Origin: Liolophura sinensis
Taxonomy: Eukaryota; Mollusca; Polyplacophora; Chitonida; Chitonidae
DNA length: 64,000 nucleotides
Reading direction: 5' to 3'
NCBI RefSeq assembly: GCF_032854445.1
Contig: NC_088303.1
Location: 22,265,501 to 22,329,500, forward strand
The position numbers were made by a program, and so were the translations under genes. Below the pieces are notes generated by a model. That model saw only the letters and a list, made by a program, of their open reading frames with translations. It was not told the origin of the DNA and ran no database searches. Below are positions 33,901 through 46,200 of the stretch, piece after piece; within the stretch, counting starts at the first letter, position 1, and every line of letters starts with the position of its first letter.

Positions 33901-35751
33901 TTCACCATTCTTCAATGCCGTAGGATAACTAACTATGCCGATTTGTGGTTGTCATTGATGGTTCTAATTTTGACACTTCTTGTGTGATACAAAATGACAA
34001 CCAAATCTTAATTCACCTTGCTTGTATGCTGTGGAAGTGTACACTTTTCATTTATTTTATGGTTGCAGAAAGAGATTTACCTGAGTTCACATTGCGAATA
34101 TCCATTAGCCTGGATGATGTGAGAGTCCATGGTCTGTTGATGTGCTGATTGAAATTGACCGTAAAATCTTTCGTTGTCAGGTTAAAAGAGATGGACGAAC
34201 AGGAGAATCAAAAGGATATGGGTTTGTGCGTTTTAAAGAATATGATGCGCAGGAAAAGTGTTTACGGTATGACCGTCATGAGATTGAAGGCCGCTGGTGT
34301 AATGTGAGGATTCCTAATCAGAGAGTAAGAACTAGACACGTATTGTGTTTTTCTTCGGTTTTTTTTAGCAAAGAGCTAAAACAGTTTTTAGCTACGTAGC
34401 TTGTGTAGTACAGTGATCGTTTGTTGTCCAGTAACAGGGAAAGTAATGTGGAGCAAAATGTTAGGGTTGGTATCTGGAAAAGTACAGCATGTCTTTTGCA
34501 TGTATATAAAGCACAGTGACGCCAACAGGATGTTTCATTGCTAATGCACTGTGTCCATGTTAATTACCGCAAATTACCAAATTACTACCATTTCTAAGTT
34601 TTTGTTTGTTTTAGAAGTGTAGTACTTATTAGGTAATAAATGTTAGTATTGGGATTTCTTTTTTTTTTCATTTTTTTTTTTAAGTATCAGATTTATGTTG
34701 GAACAGTTTTAAGATTTATGTTTGCAGTTATCACCGACATTTGCTGCAGCTTTGAAGTCGTTGTTTGTGTAGTGTTTTCATATTTTCTGATAAATATTGT
34801 TACCATAGAAACCAATAATGAATGGTCTTCTGATGTCTCCTATCAACTACGTTTGGGTAAATGGTTGTTGGTTTCCTGGTTTTCTCCTACAGTGTAGTTG
34901 GCTGCCTTCATATAAGTAAAACGGGAGCCGTAAATCCAGGGTCAATCCAGAGTTAACACCTAAGACCTTAAAAAAGGCAGTTGTAACTTCTTCGCTTGGT
35001 GTTCAGCATGAAGGGGATAGTGCAACGACTGGTTGACCCGTATCAGAGTAATGGATAGGGTGGGGGCGACTTACTTGCCTTCTGTAAGCCGTCTCGGTGA
35101 AGGAGCACTAGATAAAAGAGCAGTGGAAATCCGTCCTGCAATAGGGAGGCACATTACATGCACTCTAAGGACTCATTCCTCGTCATATGACTGAAAAATT
35201 GTTAAGTATGATGTTAATCCCAAAGCACTAATTCACTCACTTACTCGTATAAGTAAAATATTCTTGAATAAAAATAAATTCTTCAATACAATATCTATCA
35301 AAGAAAAAGATAAGTAAACGTATTTCAACTATGTTTGGGGTGGAACATTGTGTTTGTGCTACTCATTGTCGCCGTGAGTTCAAGTGCTGGCTTCCTCGCT
35401 GGCCGTAAGTGAGGTCTGTCAACAACCTGCGGATGGTCGTGGGTTTCCCCTGGGCTCTGCCCAGATTCCTCCCACCATAATACTGGCCGCCGTCGTGTAA
35501 GTGAAATGTTCTTGAGTACTGCGTAAAACACCAGTCAAATAAATAAATAAAATACATCAATGGATCTCTCTTCAAATGATTTGTTAACCCCAGTTTAGGG
35601 ACATGTTACGGTCTGTTATCTTTCTTGCACTGAAAGATTTCTCTTGAGAAACTATATACATTGCTTCATTTAATTCAGTACCGTGAGACCCATGAAAACA
35701 TTAGTCTCATCTTTTCTTTTTTTTTTTTTCTTCATACAGGATGTGTACTGA
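30931..35751 (+). CDS. Truncated TDP-43 paralogue: N-terminal domain + NLS + RRM1 only
   Basis: Exons: 30931-31183, 33056-33222, 34181-34324, 35740-35751 (stop TGA 35749-35751). Junctions are GT-AG with phases 1, 0, 0. The product is about 191 residues. Residues 1-84 are the TDP-43 N-terminal oligomerisation domain (MEIPCEEDGTLLL, CGLRFRNPDTGSMRGIR); 87-104 a basic bipartite NLS-like stretch (KRK..KCKRL); 111-188 RRM1 with RNP2 LIVLGL and RNP1 KGYGFVRF. After RRM1 the last exon adds Asp-Val-Tyr and stops, so RRM2 and the Gly-rich prion-like tail are absent. The acceptor at 35739 has a very long pyrimidine tract, and AATAAA lies at 36070-36075. Exon 1 has exactly the same length (253 bp) as in the full copy 9.4 kb downstream, so this is an old tandem duplicate. 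It may act as an RNA-binding or dimerising modifier of full TDP-43 (inference). Confidence 0.82.
31338..31748. mobile_element. Foldback/MITE-like element with nested inverted repeats
   Basis: The ends are inverted copies: 'taacagtgttaatttcgtaa' at the left and 'ttacgaaattaatactgtta' at the right. An inner pair, 'agatttattatcgccatgaa' with 'ggcttccac' (to 31500) and its reverse complement from about 31606, folds the middle again. No open frame of note. It sits in intron 1 of the truncated TDP-43 copy. Target-site duplication is not obvious. Confidence 0.75.
33280..33800 (+). repeat. ~39-bp tandem array of splice-site-like units in TDP-43 paralogue intron 2
   Basis: The unit is roughly 'tgtgtttgtagttactactt' then 'catacagataagctgtc'. 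Four units carry a perfect CAG|GTAAG junction (cut points 33324/33325, 33361/33362, 33404/33405, 33592/33593) and one has CAG|GTACG (33285/33286). Most others read CAG|ATAAG or CAG|ATAGG. Each unit thus holds a UG-rich stretch, a TACTAC branch-like motif, an acceptor-like CAG and a donor-like sequence. The array starts just after the real exon 2 donor (33222/33223). The 170-codon open frame across it (YYFIQISCLCVCS repeats) is an artefact of the 39-bp period. Confidence 0.9.
34965..35250 (+). mobile_element. SINE family B copy (internal part and tail)
   Basis: Shares 'ataaaagagcagtggaaat' and 'ggaggcacattacatgcact' with the copy at 53.2-53.4 kb. It ends with the family tail 'catatgactgaaaaattgtt' followed by an 'aattcactcac' run. 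The tRNA-like head is not clear in this copy. Confidence 0.75.
35375..35555 (+). mobile_element. SINE family A, plus orientation
   Basis: Starts at the B-box-like 'gtgagttcaagtgctgg', continues with 'aacctgcggatggtcgtggg' and 'gtcgtgtaagtgaaatgttc', and ends in an 'aaataaataaataaa' tail. It lies 185 bp upstream of the last-exon acceptor of the truncated TDP-43 copy. Confidence 0.85.
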
Positions 35752-36069
35752 GTACCCTGTGAAGGGAAAGAATCACCTCAACTAAGGTCATCTCAGAGTC
35801 AAGGGATTCTGGATTATCTCCCCTGATCACCGCCATATGGTCTCCTTCAATGTTGTTCTACCACAGTATTGTAGGAGAGTTTCAAATGACTCCAATGAGG
35901 CCTTCGTTTTTTTTTTTCTTTTGTTTCTTTTTTTTTGTGAAATTCTAGATGTCATGACTTCATTACAACCCACATTTATGTCGTTGATTTTTAGAATATT
36001 TTATTTACACGACCCTTTGTGAAATGTAATCAAGCCTGTACATTTTTATCAAGAGCTTATTATAATAAT

Positions 36070-36075
36070 AATAAA
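36070..36075 (+). terminator. Poly(A) signal of the truncated TDP-43 copy
   Basis: AATAAA in a 'taataataataaagggtt' context, about 320 bp after the TGA stop. It supports the short last exon as a genuine transcript 3' end. Cleavage is expected 10-30 bases downstream. Confidence 0.6.
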
Positions 36076-36099
36076 GGGTTCTTTTATGTATATGAAAAG

Positions 36100-37450
36100 T
36101 GTCCTGTTGTGTTTTACATATCTTAAGTAGAATGTAAACAATTCTGGGTTGTTCCAGTCTTTTAAAGGGATACAGAATTGACACTGATTGGCTGACAGTT
36201 GAGATAGAGTTTGCTGGGTTAGGTCTTGCAGCCTTGGTCACCCTTGAATGAATGTACCATACCTAAAATTCAGCTTAGGCAAGGCATAGTCTGGACTTAT
36301 CCTATCCTTCACAGCAGCCAATCAGAATTGATCCTGCACTAAAAGAGGTTTTCCCACCTAAGCTTTGTAGCGTATTGATTGATCCTGCTATAGGGATGAC
36401 GACTTTAAACATACTGGTAACGAAGTAGGATATTCCTGTACCTCAGAACTTTGGTCTGTCTGGACTGTACCATTCGTACAAGAAAGGTACCTCATGTCAT
36501 GGAATACATGGCTGTGTGTACCAGTGATCTGTTATTGTATGTAGGCGTATTTAAAGTAATCCTACATTATAAAGAATTCTTCAAAAGCAGCCAAAAGAAG
36601 GTGGTTAAGTCAGAAATAGTACGCCCAAATCACAAATGGCCTAAATATTCACCTTTGGTGTACAGATGTTGTAGGAAAGTCTAACTGAAAAGCCCACGAA
36701 ACTTTTGATATTTTCTACATATCTAAAAATAACACAGAAAATATATGTGCGATTTTTGATAAAAAAGAAACTCAGTATTTAGCTGTTATTATTCCACACT
36801 TAAATTCCCTGTAAGAAAGCAGTTGCTCAATTTCAAATTGCCTTGATATGAGCGCTTTCTGTCTGTATTACATTTTATATTGTTTTTTTGATCATATGAT
36901 GCAACACATAAGAGTTTTTCACTCATACGATGCAGCTGGTTATTTTTATAGGTGGGGTAAAATCACCAACAAATTTCAAACGAGTGCCTTACAGATTTGC
37001 AGTTTAATTGGGTGGAACACATGTGGGTTTTAACAAACGTAACACTGCCAAAAGCCCCACTTATGAAGACATACATGGTGGGGTTGACATGAAGTGGGCC
37101 TAAAGATGCTCCAAGGCCATATTTACCATGAGTGGCCATGTATGCAGACCTGTTTTTACTGTAACAACTTCACTACAATTATTGTTTGCAGTGTCCGAAA
37201 GTGAAAGACATTATGATATTATAGCGGACAGGATTGCTGTCCCGTCAATGATGCTCAAGTACCTGTTGGCTGTCCAAAAATGTCTTCCACTGGGACTTGG
37301 GAATTTATTTGTTTGCCCATTTATTGCCTTCAAATATAAAGGTATATATAGGTACTGGTACTCTAAACACTGGATTTCATTGTCATCAGTTTACAAGTAT
37401 CTTTTGTACAGTCTATTTACACCACAGTAAGCCTGAACTGCCCATTCCGA
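36100..37450. other. Intergenic interval between the two TDP-43 copies, part 1
   Basis: No exon or RNA gene recognised. I looked in particular for a remnant RRM2 (VFIGRCTED- or AFAFVTF-like frames) that would complete the upstream copy and saw none on the plus strand. Confidence 0.5.
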
Positions 37451-37454
37451 CTGC

Positions 37455-37750
37455 TTCAGTGGCCTCATGGCTAGAGAGTCAGCCTCAAAGTCGGGAGATC
37501 CCTGGTTCAAACCCAGGTAGGGTCACATCACATACTTTCAAAATGGTACTTGCCGCAGCCTCGCCTGCACAGAGAGGTTACAGAAAGGAAACATGACTGG
37601 TCCCCCCGTGTCAGTATAATGTGACAGAGTGGGGTGTTTGATGTCTTCAGCATGATGCTTCAGTGGGGGCAGCACTTTGGCAGCATGAACTCGCCCTGCC
37701 ACAGGAAGGCATTGAACCCCAAGCATACATGTACATACATATATACCACC
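37455..37750 (+). mobile_element. SINE family B with intact-looking pol III boxes
   Basis: The head has A-box-like 'tggcctcatggctagagag' and a perfect B box GGTTCAAACCC ('ctggttcaaacccaggtagg'). The body contains 'gcttcagtgggggcagcac' and 'catgaactcgccctgccaca'. The tail departs from the family end ('gaaccccaagcatacatg'). It is the best preserved tRNA-like head of family B here. Confidence 0.85.
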
Positions 37751-37764
37751 TACTCCACCAACAG

Positions 37765-38018
37765 GAGGCCTCCGTGGCCAAGGGAGTTAGCACGCCAGCG
37801 TGGTGGAATGACCAAGGAGCCTCTCACCAAGGCGGTCACTGTGAATGTATGCTGGCCTCCTCACAGGCCATACATGGAAAGGTCTGACAGCAACCTGTGG
37901 ATGGTTGTAAGTTTCTTTCCGGATTCTGCTCGGTTTCCTCCAGCCATAATGCTGGCTGCATATGTATACATGAAATATTCTTGAGTACAGTGAAAATGAA
38001 ACAAATAAATAAATATTT
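37765..38018 (+). mobile_element. SINE family A, full length, plus orientation
   Basis: The tRNA-like head 'aggcctccgtggccaaggga' is followed by the family body and 'gaaatattcttgagtacagt', ending 'aaacaaataaataaata'. It directly follows the family B copy, so the two SINEs are nested or tandemly inserted. Confidence 0.85.
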
Positions 38019-38209
38019 TACTTTTTCCCCATTATGACTTGAATAAGCTAAACTCCATCATTCCACTTTCATGCATTTGACCTTTTTGATTTGGCTGTTT
38101 CAGGCAGTCTGAACAATCTAAATGTAATGGGCCTTCAGATTTCAGTCTCTCCACTAAGTTTACTGCTGTATTTTTAGATAAGGAAAAAGGCCTAAATACA
38201 TCTTAATGG

Positions 38210-38278
38210 GTTGTCGTCGTCATATGACTGAAAAATTGTTGAGTACGACGTTAAACCCCAAGCACTCACTCACTCTTA
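38210..38278 (+). mobile_element. SINE family B, 3' tail only
   Basis: Consists of 'cgtcatatgactgaaaaatt', 'gttgagtacgacgttaaacc', 'ccaagcactcactcactc'. A 5'-truncated insertion placed immediately before the large minisatellite. Confidence 0.8.
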
Positions 38279-38289
38279 ATGGGTTGAGA

Positions 38290-39155
38290 TAATGAAGGCA
38301 CATGTCATGGCAGAATCAGGAGGCCCATGCTGTGACAGTACCAGAGGGCCCATGTTATGATGTTATGGCAGTGTTATAAGGCCCATGCTGTGGCAGTGTT
38401 ATAAGGCCCATGCTGTGGCAGTGTTATAAGGCCCATGTTATGGCAGTGTTATAAGGCCCATGCTGTTACAGTATCAGAGGGCCCATGTTATGGCAGTGTT
38501 ATAAGGCCCATGCTGTGGCAGTGTTATAAGGCCCATGCTGTGGCAGTGTTATAAGGCCCATGCTGTGGCAGTGTTATAAGGCCCATGTTATGGCAGTGTT
38601 ATAAGGCCCATGTTATGGCACTGTTATAAGGCCCATGCTGTGACAGTATCAGACGGCCCATGTTATGGCAGTGTTATAAGGCCCATGCTGTGGCAGTGTT
38701 ATAAGGCCCATGCTGTGGCAGTGTTATAAGGCCCATGCTGTGGCAGTGTTATAAGGCCCATGCTGTGGCAGTGTTATAAGGCCCATGCTGTGACAGTATC
38801 AGACGGCCCATGTTATGGCAGTGTTATAAGGCCCATGCTGTGGCAGTGTTATAAGGCCCAGCTGTGACAGTATCAAAAGACCCATATTGTGGCAGTGCCA
38901 GAAGGCCCATGCTGTGACAGTATCAGGAGGCCCATGCTGTGACAGTATCAGAGGGCCCATACCATGACATTATCTTGAGGCTCCTGCCCGGACAGTAGCA
39001 GAGGGATCATGCCGTGACAGTGTCTGGAGGCCCATGACAGTATCAGGAGGCCCATGCTGTGACAATATCAGGAGGCCTATGTCATGACAGTATCAGGAGG
39101 CCTTTGCCATGACAGTATCAGAAGGCCCCTGCTGTGACAGTATCAGAAGGAAAAA
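38290..39155. repeat. 25-bp minisatellite between the TDP-43 copies
   Basis: The core unit is 'ataaggcccatgctgtggca' plus 'gtgtt', highly homogeneous from 38380 to 38860. Higher-order periodicity is marked by variant units ('gtgacagtatcagacggccc'). It then decays into 'gacagtatcaggaggcccat' variants until about 39150. Confidence 0.95.
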
Positions 39156-39769
39156 AATAACATACAGTATTCTTGTTGCCTGGAAGTGAACAATAAAGAA
39201 AATAATATAGCAAGGTTGAAGCACCCTCCCAGCATGAGTATCTTGTCAAGTTCGCATGAGCATCATCCTACCATGGGCATCCTGTGAGCATGGGCATCCT
39301 GTCACTATGTGCATCCTCCAAGCACAGTGCAGTTTTTTTTTTTTAAACATCATTTATTGTGTTTAACAAGTGCACATCTTCACGTATAGGAACAGAAACA
39401 GCTTAAGTCGCCAGGTTTCCTGGGCTAAAAACGACACCATTCCTTCAATCACTCCATTGGTCAAATGTTTACGCCTAATGGCCAGTACACCTCATAAACT
39501 TACTGAACTGGTGATGACTACAGTTCATCGACACTTGTTTTTAAGCATGATCAAGGCTGATTGCATTGACACATACTATACCGGTACCGATAGCTGTTTT
39601 TGTCCTCACTGCATTTATTATCATATATCTTTTGTACTGTATATGTATTAAAGATATCTGTCTATCTTTCTACCTCATCTGTTCAACCCATCGGGGGTCC
39701 TAACCTGTCAGCTGATAAGGCTTACATGTATATACACTGTACTTGCCACACCAGAGAAAGATGATACGT

Positions 39770-39903
39770 GTTGGAAGGTACGACAACAAGCTGCGGATGG
39801 TCGTGGATTGCCCCCGGGCGCTGTCCGATTTCCTCCAACATAATGCTGATTGCCGTCGTGAAAATACTGCGTAAAGCACCAATGAAATAAACAAATAAAT
39901 AAA
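39770..39903 (+). mobile_element. SINE family A, 3' part
   Basis: Contains 'acaagctgcggatggtcgtg', 'ataatgctgattgccgtcgt' and ends 'aatgaaataaacaaataaat'. The head is missing, and an internal deletion joins 'cgtcgtg' to 'aaaatactgcg'. Confidence 0.75.
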
Positions 39904-40180
39904 TCTCCAGAGAAAGGAAAGAAACGCAGTGTAGGCTTACCTGGATATTTTGTACAGAGTTATCTCCCACTAGCCCTAATGAATTTTGACACTTTTCTCC
40001 GCTAGGGAAGTGACGCTAGGATTTATAATTAGCGTTGATATTTCGCCTTTTTTCTTCTGTTTCAACGCTTTCAAAACTATTTTATTTACCAAAACCAGAT
40101 AAACAGATAAAATAAAGGTTTAACTTGCCATGTGTTTTGTCCAAATGCGCTTGGTTTCCCATCGTTCCGCTTTGTTTTCG

Positions 40181-40294
40181 GCGGCCATCTTGAAAGAAAA
40201 CACGAGGGAAGTTTCGACAAGCAAGCGATATTTTGGGCATTTTAGCCCAGTGTCCTTTATTTTTCGTTGATTGTTCGGTCTTACCAAGATGGCT
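40181..40294 (+). promoter_or_regulatory. YY1-like sites around the full-length TDP-43 start
   Basis: GCGGCCATCTTG at 40181-40192 is the reverse form of the YY1 consensus CAAGATGGCCGC. The start codon itself lies in CAAGATGGC (40286-40294). YY1 sites overlapping start codons are common in housekeeping promoters. The pair marks the likely core promoter and 5' UTR. Confidence 0.5.
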
Positions 40295-43200
40295 TCGTAC
40301 ATCCAGGTTGCGGAGGACGAAAGCGAAGAGCCTATGGAAATACCATGCGAGAGTGATGGGACTCTTTTGCTGAGCACCCTCGTAGCTCAGTTTCCAGGTG
40401 CCTGTGGCCTCAAGTTCAGAAATCCGGAGACAGGAGCAATGCGTGGAATTCGACTAGTAGATGGTCAACTTCATCCGCCAGAAAAGCCTGGAGCACAGCC
40501 GTCATGGGGATCTATACCGTACATAGCAGTTTTTCCAAAGGGTACGCGAGTTTATGATTTGAATCTTCTTGCTTTCACTATAAGTTAACGTATGGAGGGC
40601 GGTTCTTGAGGGGCACAGAGTTGTCTCCCGTTTTGAGATGCAGTTAAGCTTCCATGTCGCTTTTTATTCCCCACCTCCTTGGCATTTTTTTTTTATTGTT
40701 CTATTGTGTAGCATTTTGTTTATTGTAGTAGTATGTGGTTATATATTGGTCTGTTCCCCATTGCCGAATTAGGATAATTGACATTACATATATAATAGGC
40801 CTATATATATCGACTAACAGGTGGGAGCTAAGAGGGTGTTTTTGTACCCCAAGCCTATGGCCTATATGTGAGACACACATTCATGCTAGTTCCGCGTTGG
40901 GCGATTGCACATATACGTTGGGGGTTAGATCACATGTTTTGCCTAATGCGCGTGTGTCACCGTATGTGTAGCCTGCTTTTAGGCCTACGTGCGGTTAGTT
41001 TACTTACACATGTGCAGGTTAATTCTTATTTAGTCCATCTTGGTGGACACATTGTGCTATTTTAAAATTATGACATTCATCGTAACACTGAGTCTATCAC
41101 TGTTTATCAAACAGAACGCTGCACATCTGCGAACACCAACTCGATGGGACCGATTTCAATGAAGTCTGCACTGACTGCACCCAAAATTACCTGCCCTGAA
41201 AACACAAGTACTTTTTTATGCCTTTTTGGTTTGAATTAACAAGGTTGAAGTTGTTCTTTCAGACATTAATCGAAGTATGATAGTTTTCTCGAGGATTTCA
41301 GTGCCAAAAAAGTTGCATGTCAAACCCAGAAGTAGGTCATGTGACACTTATTTAGGTGAGTTAGATTGCCATGAGTGGGATAGACATGAGAGTTTGAAAT
41401 CTGGGCCATGTGTTTTGAGAGGTGTTGGGCTCATAGTTACGATGAATGTCAGAATTTTAAAATAGCACACTGAGTCCATCTTGATCTGGATGTACTAATG
41501 CTTAGCATGATCTAAATAAACCTCTTACAGGTATTGACATTGCCACAGAAGAGTAGACAACATTTAGGTCATAAACAGAGGTAGAGTGTAGATTTTTTAA
41601 AATCAAGGCCACGCTCCATTTACCCAACACTCATTTACGCAAAGGTCATGCACTGGCAGGGTTCTAACCCCAACTTGTGGTGGCTCTCCTACGGGTAACT
41701 CTCGAGAACGTGTATCTCACAAAGATCCTATTGAATGAGATGTTGCTGTATGCTGTATGTTGCTGTATACAGTATGTTGCTGTATGCCATATGTTGCTGT
41801 ATGCTGTATGTTGCTGTATGCGTATAACAGAGGTCAATTTTGTAAATGCTGGTTATTTTCCTATGTGCACATCATAGATTTAGCCAGAATTTGAAATTGG
41901 GCCATCCCATTTCCAGTTTTCTTCTATATCCCTATCTCTTCCATATTAATTTTGTCAGAATAGGGTGTCCCCCAAGCTCTCTCCTCCCCCCCCCACTTCC
42001 AAACTAAGCCTATGCCACATATAGAACCTCTGTTTTTCCTACAAACACTTCCTCAACCAGCAACCCTTAGCCAATGAGATTGCATAATCATTGGACCACA
42101 ATCAGCTCCAGTTGCGATCATACCAAGCAATTCTAATCCACAGTGCAGCAAAAACTTCAAACAGGCTGGCATGTTCACCATAGCTAACCTTCGCTCACAT
42201 TGGTGCGTGTGGAGTGGACTGTTCTCTTTGATGTGGAGTTGTCATTTTTCATGCACATCTGACAATTTTTATGGACCAGCTGAACGACGAAAAGTCTCCA
42301 ACTTAGAGAATACTGGCTGCATGGCTGCCTGATATACATTTTGCCAGTTTTTCAGTTTAAAAATGATTAATTAAAGTAGGACAAAAGCCGATTTAGGTCC
42401 AACAAAAGTGCGATTTCCGCAGCCAAGGATTGCTGATTGAGAAAATGTCGAGGTGAGAAACTTAATGGAGGTTCTAATGTGTGAATAGGAAAATACCCAG
42501 CGTTTGGGAAAGGACCTCTATTATATCTTATATTCTTACTTGTGCAGTGTCTAATTGTAAGCAAGGGCACCCCTTCATCTGCATCTGCATCTGCATTATC
42601 AAGTATCTCTGATAGATAAATGGTTGATTGATGAATTGTGAGCAGTCCCCTCATAATAAATTGTCATATCTGCATAAAGATGTTATTATTGATTTTTAAA
42701 GTCATTGGTGTGAAAGTGTTAAGAGGTGGCTAATTGCATTCAGCTGTTGGTGTCTATTGTTAGTTTTTGCCCCTATTCTCGGATTTGCATGGTGAATAGC
42801 AGCTTCTTTAATGAAATGACATCAAACTGCCTGCTCTGATGTAAAGAGTTTGCCCTGCGTTACAAATCCTCTGCATCCAATTTGTAGATGTTTGACATGT
42901 AAATTGATGCTGTTAATGAGTAAGTCTTGTCTGTATTACAGGAAGTGCTATGTCAGACAATAAGCGGAAGGGAGACGACGCTCTTGAAAATCCAATACCG
43001 AAAACTAAAAAGCTAGAGCGATCACGATGTAGCGACCTGATAGTGTTGGGATTACCTTGGAAGACCACCGAGGACATAATGAGAGAGTATTTCAGCACAT
43101 TTGGAGAACTGTTAATGGTTCAGGTTTGTGTGATTTTTAGACCTGAATATTGAAGAAGACAGTTTAGTTCATTGTAGTTAATAGTTCTGGACAGTTTGAA

Positions 43201-46200
43201 ATTTCGTTCATGGTTGAATGAGGCCCTATCTGGCAAAATGGTGTAGAATGGAGGCTTTGATCAATAAGGCCATCACTGGCATCTTTAAGTGTTACAGCCC
43301 TCAAAATTTGGTGCGTATGAGTGTTCAGTTTAGGGCCAATTCAAAATTTGGTGAACTGTTTCCAGTTTGCAAAATGGCATAGAAAAAAAAAAGTTTGAAG
43401 TAAAACAAAAAAAAAAAATGACATCACATAAGTTAAGTCGCCTGATAAAACTTTATTTGTTGAGGAAATTGACAGGAAAGCAAAGCGGGTGCCACAGGTG
43501 ATAAATCTACCGAATGGATGCCATTGCCAGGTTGAAAAATTCTCGAATTTAGCTCTAGACACAAATCAGATAGTCTTTCACAGTACAGCTATTTTAAGAG
43601 TGAAGTAAAACAGTATCTGAGTGCTACATGACATTGGTCAGAGGTTCAACCCAGGCAACCCACCAATAAACCTAAACACCAATCATTTTGTCAACCTCCC
43701 CTCGCTGCCCAAAATGCCATAAATATGGGAGAAAATAGAAAGGGTGTAAATCCTTTCACTTTATGGCACTATTAAAATTGTTGATAATTTGATATATTAA
43801 ATTTAAATTTCTGTTTTTCATGATGATTTTGCCATGGTCACACACATACTGTTCAAGCAGTTTTCACAAAGGTAGCGATCAGTTGAAACTCATTGCCTGA
43901 GTTTAAAAAATGTATCTGACTTGACTGGTAACAATTCCTTCCGTGAGATAATCAGTTGTAACAAATTTTGTTTGCTGAAAAGTTTCAAAAGCGGTAGATT
44001 TCTGATGCTTTATTCCTTATAGAGTATACATTGTCAGGGGTCAGATTGATTTGCCATTCACCAACCATGTCAGTTTTCTCTTAGTGTAGTTCTTAACGTA
44101 ACTTATTATTCATCTTCTGCTTCCCTCTGTCTTCTTGACTGTCAGTATGCTTTTCACATAAGGGTCAGCATATTTTATATTTAAGGTTTGCTTGTTTGTT
44201 TCTGTCTTCACAGGTTAAGAAAGATCCTAAGACGAGGGAATCGAAAGGTTTCGGTTTTGTGCGATTTAAGGAGTATGAGGCTCAGAAGAAGTGTTTGAGC
44301 CAGCGACACATGATAGATGGCCGATGGTGCGATGTTCGCATCCCCAATTCCAAGGTAAACTTAGATGTAAGCCTCCCAATTTTTTGTCCTTTCCTTTCAT
44401 TGTTTTCTACTTTTTGAAACATTTTTGTTTTATTGTTGAGAAACAGCACTCCACTGAAATACATCCTGTAAAGACGCTCATGTGTGAATGGCTGTTGTTT
44501 TTGGATAGTGTTACGGTCAGATGAAATGTATTAAGTTCGCTTATGACCTGAAAGAAGTAGCAAATTCAGCTGCTAAGCTTTGCATTGATGTGATTTTTTG
44601 GGCTGAGCTGATTGCAGTGAATTTAAACATTTACTCAAACCCATAGTGAAAATACAACAGACAGACTTTGGCAACCTCTGTTGAATGGGTACATTTGGCT
44701 TGAATTAAAAAAATTATTACATTTATACAGATCTCATTGACTGATATCCCGGTTTTTCTAAATTCTATTGCCACATTTGTTTGCTTATAAAATAGTCATT
44801 GCTACGACATAACTTAGGGACATTGGGCTTTATAGTTTAATAGATGCTATTGAGTGGAAAAGGAGGTATTGTGGTGAAGGCCTATTAAGTGCAACCATAT
44901 TACCAGTTGTTGAATTTTATCATATTTGTAATAAACCACTGAAATATCTAGCACATGGTTTTGTTGATCAGCCAAAGTGTTAAAAAATGTTTGTTTACCA
45001 ACAAGTTACTAGTTCACCTGAAAATGGCCATGTTAGAATTAGGCAAACAAGGCTGCATGCTTAATGATTGCAGTTTGTGAGAGAATAAAATTATATACCG
45101 TACATGGCCCCAAATTTAGCCCACAAAAATGCATAACTGCCATAAAATATGATTTTTGGTGCTGAAACATACATTTTCCCCAGCAGGATATCATAATACC
45201 TTCCAAACCAGCCATAAAGTACTTTTCTATAATCGTTAGATTTCTCAGAATGCGGTCAATTAAGCAAGTTAGTCATGGACAAAATTTTAGGTCAGTTAGG
45301 ATAGATTGCATTTTGCGATTGTTTAGATATGAAAAGCTCCCAGTAAAAAGCGTCCATTTTAAAGCGTAATGGCATGAAAATCAGGTCAATGTCCATATAA
45401 CATGTTCTGCTATTTTTGTTATAAGGAGGGATCACAGAACCGAAAAGTGTTTATTGGACGATGTACTGAAGACATAACAGAGGATGACCTTCACAATTAC
45501 TTCAGCCAGTTTGGAGAAGTGATCGACGTGTTCATCCCCAAACCATTCCGAGCTTTTGCCTTCGTGACTTTCGCTGACCCAGATGCAGCCCAGCATTTGT
45601 GTGGTGAAGATCACATCATCAAGAACACCAGTGTTCACATCAGCAGTGCTGCTCCGAAGAATTACGACAAATATGGCGACAAGAAAGGCGGAGGTGGAGG
45701 CGGGGGCAGTAGTGGGGGTGGTGGTGGGGGTGGGTTCAATCCTAACCAAGGGGGTTTCTGGCAGGGCTACGGTCCTGGAGGTTGGGGTAACCAAGGTGGC
45801 AGAGGCTCACACAACACTGGAGGATCCTCCAACCAGGGCAATATGGGGAATAACATGGGAGGGAATATGGGCGGGTTCAATCTGGGGGCTTTCCCATTTA
45901 ACACAGCCATGCTGGCGGCGGCTCTCTCTGGGCAAGGTGGCTGGGGGCTTCTGAACATGGGCAATCAAGGACATGGAGGTCAGAACACTGGAGGAGGTGG
46001 AGGAGGAGGAGGGGATGGCGGCAACCAGGGAGGAAACAACAACAACAACAATAATCCCGGTTTTGCCAACGTAGGACAGAGTGGGGCTGGAGGCAGTAAC
46101 TTTCTTGGGTGGGGCAATTCACATGGCCATGACGGCTCAAGCCCAAGCCCCAGTCAGGGCGGCTGGGGCTCACCAGCCAAACCGGGTACTGGATGGAACT

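Noticed and set aside
33416-33928. 170-codon plus-strand frame with YYFIQISCLCVC repeats
   Set aside because: It is intronic, follows exactly the 39-bp tandem period and crosses splice-site-like units, so it is a repeat artefact.
34069-34147. Possible extra exon after 'ttatggttgcag'
   Set aside because: The frame from it does not match TDP-43, and exon 2 to exon 3 joining already gives a perfect RRM1.
37455-37530. Possible tRNA gene (good A and B boxes)
   Set aside because: The sequence continues into a SINE body shared with other copies, and the cloverleaf beyond the boxes is not convincing.
38290-39155. CRISPR-like regular array
   Set aside because: Contiguous 25-bp units without spacers; ordinary minisatellite.
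34325-40280. RRM2 or Gly-rich exon completing the upstream TDP-43 copy
   Set aside because: No VFIGRCTED-, AFAFVTF- or Gly-rich-like frame was found on the plus strand. The best downstream acceptor leads to an immediate stop with a poly(A) signal.
45432-46173. Antisense and alternate-frame ORFs over the TARDBP last exon
   Set aside because: They arise from Gly/Asn-rich codon bias in the true frame and have no independent features.
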